DNA from: Chrysochromulina tobinii
Lineage: Eukaryota; Haptophyta; Prymnesiales; Chrysochromulinaceae
Assembly (NCBI GenBank): GCA_001275005.1
Contig: JWZX01002828.1
Location: forward strand, 1-19,886
Length of the DNA: 19,886 nt
Reading direction: 5' to 3'
Within the stretch, counting starts at the first letter, position 1, and every line of letters begins with the position of its first letter. Of this stretch, positions 18,408 through 19,886 are shown in pieces. Under the pieces are notes generated by a model. That model had not been told where the DNA came from. It did no database searches and saw only the letters and a program-made list of their open reading frames with translations. The position numbers and the translations under genes are program-made.

Positions 18408-18489
18408 TCAGTGACCCAAAACGAAGAAAATTTCGTTTGTAGAGTCCGAGATACGCGATAGCTCGATGACCCGACCCCTAAACCCAAAC

Positions 18490-18541
18490 GGGCCGGCCGG
18501 TCACATATGTGTGTTCATACCATAATCGGTCGACCGGCCCG
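18490..18541. repeat. imperfect GC-rich inverted repeat
   Basis: Left arm 18490-18503 starts CGGGCCGG and right arm 18528-18541 ends CCGGCCCG. The outer eight bases pair perfectly and the inner part has a mismatch. The loop contains TGTGTGTTCATACCAT, echoed as TGTGTGTTGATATCAT just downstream (18559-18574). Confidence 0.6.
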
Positions 18542-18572
18542 TCCCGCGTCCCGACTTTTGTGTGTTGATATC

Positions 18573-18625
18573 ATCTTCTATTAAGATGACAAAATTTATA
18601 TCTTCTATTAACCCGACAAATTATC
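18573..18625. repeat. AT-rich tandem repeat, 27 and 26 bp
   Basis: Two copies start ATCTTCTATTAA at 18573 and 18600, followed by GAC-AAA-TTAT-like sequence. The second copy runs into the stop codon of the minus-strand gene (18624-18626), so the repeat forms the start of its 3' flank. Confidence 0.75.
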
Positions 18626-19886
18626 ATTCGCGAGCACGCACCAGAACATTCTTGGCGGCCTTATTGCGCGGCGGAGTGATGGCCGCGGGCTCTTGCTCGG
18701 AGTGCAAGGGTGCCTTTGGCGCCCCCGGAAAGGACGGCGCGTCACGGTGACTTAAGGGCGGCGCGTCACCAAAGTCTACGTCGGCAAACTTGGCACTTGC
18801 GATGTCGTCATCATCCAACTGCTGCCCGGTCAGGCTGCGACGGCTCCAGTCGCCGAGCTCGACGAGGTTTGGACGCCCGCTCCCGCTCGAAGCGCTCTTT
18901 GCACCAACCTCACGCTGCTCCGGCAACACTTTCGGCGAGGAAGGGGCAAAGGTGCCCCATTGCGCGGCTTGCATGGGGCTCCCGTTGTGGCAGGAGAGGA
19001 CTACGTCGCCAGGTGACGACGGTTTGGTGATCAGTTTGCTGCCGGCCTCCGAAGCCGCCGACGAGGGATCGGCGCGGCCACGGCGCAGCTCAGCCCGCAG
19101 CTCGTTGGTCAGCTGGGGCTGCCGGTGGACTTTGGGCGGCGGCAAGTCGTGGATGTAGTCGATGGCCATTCGAGCTGCCACGCGTGGGTGCACCGGCAAC
19201 GATGCGCGCACGTAGCGCTCGTAAGAGAACCAGCAAAAGCAACCACCTACGCAAATCAGCAAGAAAATCCCGATGGAGCTGGCAATGATGATGTACTCGA
19301 GCGTCATGCCACGCACAGATATGAGTGCACCTGTGCCCGTCGAGCCACCCGTCTCGTTCCGCAACGGAGCCGGAGCGACGACGGAGGTCTCGTCCACGTA
19401 CCAGGGGGGTGGCAAACTCGGCGACGGTGGCGAAGCTGCGACGTCAAAAAGCTTTCGGCCGTTCGACGCGTTGCCGTCAGCAAGCATCGTGCAGTTGGCG
19501 GGCAAGCCACGGTGGCACCCAGCCAGGCTACCCACGTCAAACTGCCAGTGGACACACATCGCGTCGGCGCAGCAGCGCGCGCGGCAGAGCGCAGGCGTTG
19601 GCGCCGCAAGGTCGAGCATCAAGCCAACACACGTACGAGCTTGCTCGTCCCAGAGGCAGCTCACGCCGTACGCAGGAGAGCCGTACGCAGGAAGCGGCGG
19701 GACCCGAGGTGGAGGCGGCGCGGGGAACTCGACGCAGTTCCACCAGAGATCACAGGTGTGTCGTGGCGGAGGCCTTAAGGGAGGCGCGGGCGGCGAAGGT
19801 GGCGCGGGCGGCGATGCGGGCGGTGTTGGTGGGCGTGGTGGCGATGGCGGGGGCGACGGCGGGGGCAACGGCGGGGGCGGCGGGGG
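18624..19886 (-). CDS. proline-rich, PAN-like single-pass surface protein, 5' end beyond the window
   Basis: The frame is open to the right edge as PPP codons, so the start lies outside; at least 420 residues are present. No ATG initiates it here. Counting from the leucine codon at 19866-19868: residues 1-36 are Pro-rich (PPSPPPSPPRPP). A Cys-rich domain follows at ~71-126 (C-L-W-D, LCRARCCADAMCVHWQF, GCHRGLPANC), resembling PAN/apple-like modules, with eight cysteines. N-glycosylation-type NCT, NAS and NET sites lie outside the membrane. There is one transmembrane helix at ~191-213 (IIIASSIGIFLLICVGG). The ~200-residue tail is Ser/Pro-rich and acidic in parts (DDDDIASAKFADVDFGD). Adhesion or receptor-like function is inferred from layout only. 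Confidence 0.65.
   Translation of the reverse strand, partial: PPPPPPLPPPSPPPSPPRPPTPPASPPAPPSPPAPPLRPPPRHTCDLWWNCVEFPAPPPPRVPPLPAYGSPAYGVSCLWDEQARTCVGLMLDLAAPTPALCRARCCADAMCVHWQFDVGSLAGCHRGLPANCTMLADGNASNGRKLFDVAASPPSPSLPPPWYVDETSVVAPAPLRNETGGSTGTGALISVRGMTLEYIIIASSIGIFLLICVGGCFCWFSYERYVRASLPVHPRVAARMAIDYIHDLPPPKVHRQPQLTNELRAELRRGRADPSSAASEAGSKLITKPSSPGDVVLSCHNGSPMQAAQWGTFAPSSPKVLPEQREVGAKSASSGSGRPNLVELGDWSRRSLTGQQLDDDDIASAKFADVDFGDAPPLSHRDAPSFPGAPKAPLHSEQEPAAITPPRNKAAKNVLVRARE

Larger units (their letters stand above)
18136..18623. promoter_or_regulatory. intergenic between two minus-strand surface-protein genes
   Basis: Upstream of the 17089-18135 gene and downstream of the 18624 gene. 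It contains the hairpin array (18146-18407), a small AAACGAA/TTCGTTT dyad (18418-18437), a GC-rich inverted repeat (18490-18541) and an AT-rich 27-bp tandem repeat (18573-18625). No coding sequence is recognised. Confidence 0.5.

Overview
This window looks like nuclear DNA from a flagellated alga with a secondary, red-derived plastid, most likely a haptophyte. The evidence is: GC-rich DNA; short spliceosomal introns (86-144 bp, one apparently GC-AG); two plastid proteins (a Tic110 homologue and a PAP/fibrillin) whose N-termini look like signal peptides cut just before an aromatic residue (A|F and A|Y), the hallmark of complex red plastids; a four-TOG ciliary protein; and proline-rich single-pass surface proteins with cysteine modules of the kind common in haptophytes. 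The haptophyte assignment is inference. The eukaryotic, plastid-bearing assignment is firm.

Layout. On the minus strand, 306-1257 encodes a proline-rich single-pass membrane protein with a conserved-looking N-terminal motif. It is divergent from a large plus-strand gene (1424-6545, four exons, about 1597 aa) with TOG1-TOG2-long linker-TOG3-TOG4 architecture, which I read as a TOGARAM/crescerin homologue. Then follow on the plus strand: NELF-B/COBRA1 (7068-9128), a plastid PAP/fibrillin (9439-10212), a UBA5-like UFM1-activating E1 (10329-11487, one intron), SNRNP27 of the U4/U6.U5 tri-snRNP (11835-12603) and Tic110 (12901-16027). About 1 kb without a recognisable gene follows. Two minus-strand proline-rich, cysteine-containing single-pass surface proteins end the window (17089-18135, and 18624 to the right edge, 5' incomplete).

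The genes do not form one pathway. They are housekeeping genes for microtubules/cilia, transcription pausing, plastid lipid bodies, ufmylation, splicing and plastid protein import, flanked by lineage-specific surface proteins.

Most worth a second look: (1) eight copies of a 14-bp motif arranged as three to four near-perfect hairpins at 18146-18395, in the leader or promoter of a surface-protein gene; (2) two separate single-base (+1) frame changes inside clearly homologous coding sequence, in SNRNP27 (about 12124) and Tic110 (about 15679); (3) a UBA5 that keeps its catalytic cysteine but has lost all four zinc ligands and the C-terminal partner-binding tail; (4) NELF-B in an alga. All identifications are by reading the sequence; no database search was run.
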